A stretch of DNA of 64,000 bases from Rhizobium sp. RCAM05350 (GTDB lineage Bacteria; Pseudomonadota; Alphaproteobacteria; Rhizobiales; Rhizobiaceae): the NCBI GenBank assembly GCA_024426085.1, contig CP087974.1, forward strand, positions 1,860,001 through 1,924,000, in the 5' to 3' direction. Shown piece by piece: positions 61,625-64,000 of this stretch (the stretch's first letter is position 1; every line of letters starts with the position of its first letter). The notes under the pieces are model-generated. The model was not told the origin of the DNA. It made no database searches and saw only the letters and a program-made list of their open reading frames with translations. A program made the translations under genes and the position numbers.

Positions 61625-62614
61625 TTACATTCCAACGGCACAAGCACCGCCGGTCAACCCCGCACCCGCAGCGGTCAGCAGCAATTTTTCTCCCGGCTTG
61701 AAGGGAGCGGCCTGATGGGCAAGCGACAGGGAAAGCGGGATGGTGGCAGCAGACGAGTTTCCGTAATCGGTGATCGTGCGGACGGTTCGTTCCGGGGCGA
61801 TGCCGAGATCGCCGCAGACAGCATCGAAGATACGGGCATTGGCCTGATGCGGAATGAACCGGTGAATATCCGCCGCGCTGAGCCCTGCATGTTCCATCGC
61901 CCGGCGCCCGCAATCGCTCATCATCCTGACCGCCTGCGTGAACATTTCCCGGCCGTCGCGCATGGTCATCAGGCAATCCTGCGCCGCCATGCCCTCAGCA
62001 AAGGGACGATTGCTGCCGCCGGCCGGGATCGAGATCAGGTCATAGCGGCTTCCGTCTGCGGCAAGATCGACGCCCAGCAATCCTGCTTCCGTATCCTGTG
62101 AGGGCATCAGGACGACCGCACCGGCCGCATCGGCGAACAGGACAGAGCTTGCCCGCTCAGCCGGGTTGATCCGGCGGCTCAAAATGTTGGCGGCAACCAC
62201 TAGAACCGGCCGGCCTTGCGCGCGGACGAACCCATCGGCCAGCGTCAGCGCATAAAGAAAGCCGGAACACGCCCCGGCCAGATCGATGGCACCGGACGTA
62301 GCTAACCCGAGTCGATGGGCCAGCAGCGGTGCCGACGGCGGCAAAAGGTGATCGGGCGTCGAGGTGGCAAGCAGCGTCAGCACGATGTCCTGCCGCTCGA
62401 TACCGGCGTCCTCTATTGCCGCCTCGCCTGCCCTGGCCGCAAGCCCGGACAGTGTGTCGCCGGGCTCGGCCCAATAGCGTGTCCTGATCCCGGTCCGGCG
62501 TTCGATCCAGCCCGGCTCAAGGCCGAGCTTGCCCTCGATTTCGGCGTTTTCGACACAGCGGCCCGGAACGCTATGACCGAAGCCGGCAAGGCGGGATGAG
62601 CGGGTCGATCTCAC
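61625..62614 (-). CDS. bioZ: pimeloyl-ACP-forming 3-ketoacyl-ACP synthase III BioZ
   Basis: KAS III homologue in the biotin operon; in Agrobacterium BioZ condenses glutaryl-CoA with malonyl-ACP to begin the pimelate moiety. The active-site triad is Cys ([14 protein letters not shown]), His ([13 protein letters not shown]) and Asn ([14 protein letters not shown]). GTG 62614 is the likely start because it overlaps the bioA TGA (GTGA); an ATG at 62635 lies inside bioA. The frame is intact to GGACAVGM, about 329 residues. Confidence 0.93.
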   Translation of the reverse strand: MRSTRSSRLAGFGHSVPGRCVENAEIEGKLGLEPGWIERRTGIRTRYWAEPGDTLSGLAARAGEAAIEDAGIERQDIVLTLLATSTPDHLLPPSAPLLAHRLGLATSGAIDLAGACSGFLYALTLADGFVRAQGRPVLVVAANILSRRINPAERASSVLFADAAGAVVLMPSQDTEAGLLGVDLAADGSRYDLISIPAGGSNRPFAEGMAAQDCLMTMRDGREMFTQAVRMMSDCGRRAMEHAGLSAADIHRFIPHQANARIFDAVCGDLGIAPERTVRTITDYGNSSAATIPLSLSLAHQAAPFKPGEKLLLTAAGAGLTGGACAVGM

Positions 62615-63877
62615 AGGCGCCCCGCCGCAAACCATGCCGCCGCCTCCTCGATTGCATCATAGGTCCAGTCGAGGTCAGCGGCGGTGACGCAATAGGGCGG
62701 CATCAGATAGATCACGTTGCCGAGCGGCCGGATCAGCAGTTTGCGTTCGCGAAAGAAGGCCCTGAGCTTCGGGCCAACCTCAGAAAGATATCCTCCGGCC
62801 GGGACCGTGAGATCGAGCGCGGTGATCGTGCCGATCTGGCGGACGTTGGCGAAGCGCCGATCGGCGTCAAAGCGAACCAGCCTCTCCGCTTGCATACCTT
62901 CCAGCGACCGGATGCGCTCGCGCACCGGTTCGTTTTCCCACACAGCCAGATTGGCGACTGCGGCGGCGCAGGCAATCGGATTGGCGGTATAGGAGCTGGA
63001 GTGAAAAAATGTCTTCCGGCGGTCCGTCGATAGATGTGCGTCGAAGATTTCGGCCGTGCAGAGGGTGGCGGCCAACGGCAGAGATCCACCGGTCAAACCC
63101 TTGGACGTGCAGAGGATATCAGGCGCCACGCCTGCCTGTTCGCAGGCAAAGATACTTCCGGTCCGGCCCCAACCGGTCATCACTTCATCGGCGATCAGCA
63201 GGGTACCATGCCGTTCAGCAATCCGCTTCAACTCGGTCAGGACCGATGCGGAATAGGTCAGCATTCCGCCTGCCCCGAGAATGAGCGGCTCAATGAGCAA
63301 GGCCGCGACATCTCCCGCCGCGCAGAACCGTTCGAAGGCATCCAGCGTATCCTGCTCTTGGCCGGCCTTCGGAAGCGGCAGGCGATCGACAGCGAACAGC
63401 ATCGGCTCATAGGCTGCGTTGAAGACACCGCGTTCGCCTGCCGACATCGTGCCGATCGTGTCGCCGTGATAACCGTGCTCCAGAACGCAGATGCGGCGGC
63501 GCGGCCTACCTAAATTGTGGAAGAAGCCGAGGGCCATTTTCAGAGCGACCTCAACACAGGTCGATCCGCTGTCGGAGTAAAACACATGCGCAAGCCCCGG
63601 GGGAGCGATCCGCAACAGGCCGCGTGCCAATTCTTCCGCCGGTTCATGGGTGTATTCGGCGAAAATGATCTGGTCGTAGCGTTCGCACGCGGCCTGCATG
63701 GCCGCCATGATTGCCGGATGCCGGTGGCCATGCGTGATCACCCACCAGGAGGAGATGGCATCGAGAATGCGTGAACCACTGTCATCGATCAGGCAGGCGC
63801 CGTCAGTCTCTACGATGCGCCGCATCGCCGGTTCTGAGTGCATGCTGGGTGAAGGGGTGCCAGACGGGTGAGTTCAT
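62611..63877 (-). CDS. bioA: adenosylmethionine-8-amino-7-oxononanoate aminotransferase BioA
   Basis: PLP-dependent transaminase of biotin synthesis. The PLP Lys lies in [15 protein letters not shown], the Asp in [15 protein letters not shown], and [15 protein letters not shown] is family-typical. The start is ATG 63877 (MNSPVWHP), overlapping the bioD stop as ATGA; a missing C near 63855 and an inserted A near 63834 (ctc-a-gaac) hide the first 20 codons. Repaired length about 422 residues. Confidence 0.94.
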
Positions 63878-64000
63878 GGCGTCCTCCCGGTGAGCGAGGA
63901 AAGAGAGAAGTTTTCCTGGAAGGCCTGACCGAGGCTCTCGGGCGTCAACGGATCGAGCCGCGGCAAGCGGCCGAGGACCGACACCTGCCCCATCGCGGCG
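63874..64000 (-). CDS. bioD: dethiobiotin synthetase BioD, C-terminal part
   Basis: The window edge cuts the gene, leaving about 41 codons: MGQVSVLGRLPRLDPLTPES, then a tail ending SSLTGRTP. This fits the BioD C-terminus, which contributes to the ATP-grasping loop. The TGA overlaps the bioA start, as expected for bioBFDAZ-type operons. N-terminal motifs lie outside, so assignment rests on the tail and context. Confidence 0.8.
   Translation of the reverse strand, partial: AAMGQVSVLGRLPRLDPLTPESLGQAFQENFSLSSLTGRTP

Noticed and set aside
1..64000. tRNA, rRNA, CRISPR arrays, insertion sequences, phage or plasmid functions
   Set aside because: None were recognised by reading the sequence; a dedicated search with tRNAscan-SE, Infernal and ISfinder would be decisive.

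Overview
The window is chromosomal-type DNA from a member of the Rhizobiaceae (Rhizobium/Agrobacterium/Sinorhizobium group). The evidence is the gene order and protein similarity of a VisN/VisR-controlled flagellar and chemotaxis region, an rha operon of the rhizobial type, the gstI/glnII pair, a succinoglycan exo cluster in the canonical order and a BioZ-type biotin operon. No species can be named. cheW lies inside the che operon, as in Sinorhizobium meliloti, while the exo cluster lacks exoI, exoZ and exoB.

Layout: (1) 1-13,000, flagellum: a partial hypothetical, fliI, flgF and a DUF1217-like gene run leftward. motA-fliM-fliN-fliG-flhB plus a hypothetical run rightward. The master regulators visR and visN, then fliF, run leftward. 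(2) 13,200-21,900, a leftward chemotaxis operon in transcription order icpA-cheS-cheY1-cheA-cheW-cheR-cheB-cheY2-cheD-cheT. (3) 22,500-24,700, a small ORF, a DHA2-type MFS exporter and a divergent ArsR-family regulator. (4) 24,700-35,700, L-rhamnose uptake and catabolism: rhaR-S-T-P-Q-U-K leftward and rhaD-rhaI rightward. (5) 35,900-41,200, small genes, the gstI/glnII glutamine synthetase II locus and a class III nucleotide cyclase. (6) 41,200-60,650, succinoglycan biosynthesis: exoQ, F, Y, X, U, V, W, T, H, K, L, A, M, O, N, P. (7) 60,750-64,000, a 2OG-Fe(II) oxygenase and the biotin genes bioZ, bioA and bioD (partial).

The genes form coherent systems. VisNR sits at the top of the motility cascade, and the che operon feeds CheY1/CheY2 signals to the switch proteins FliM, FliN and FliG. 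RhaSTPQ imports rhamnose, RhaU/RhaK/RhaI/RhaD convert it, and RhaR represses the locus. ExoY/F start the succinoglycan repeat, ExoA/L/M/O/U/W extend it, ExoV/H decorate it, ExoT/P/Q flip and polymerise it, ExoK trims it, ExoN supplies UDP-glucose and ExoX damps the pathway.

A dominant property of this sequence is its error pattern. Most genes longer than about 700 bp, including ones normally essential for their pathway, are broken by single-base insertions or by deletions in homopolymer runs. Each break can be repaired by one base to restore a family-typical protein. I therefore annotate whole genes across these breaks and do not call them pseudogenes. I found no rRNA, tRNA, CRISPR array, insertion sequence or prophage, and no convincing undescribed multi-gene system. 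The best leads are a structured ncRNA candidate near visN/fliF, overlapping hairpins in the gstI/glnII interval, a repeated RhaR-type motif and a heme-ligand-less globin-type chemoreceptor.
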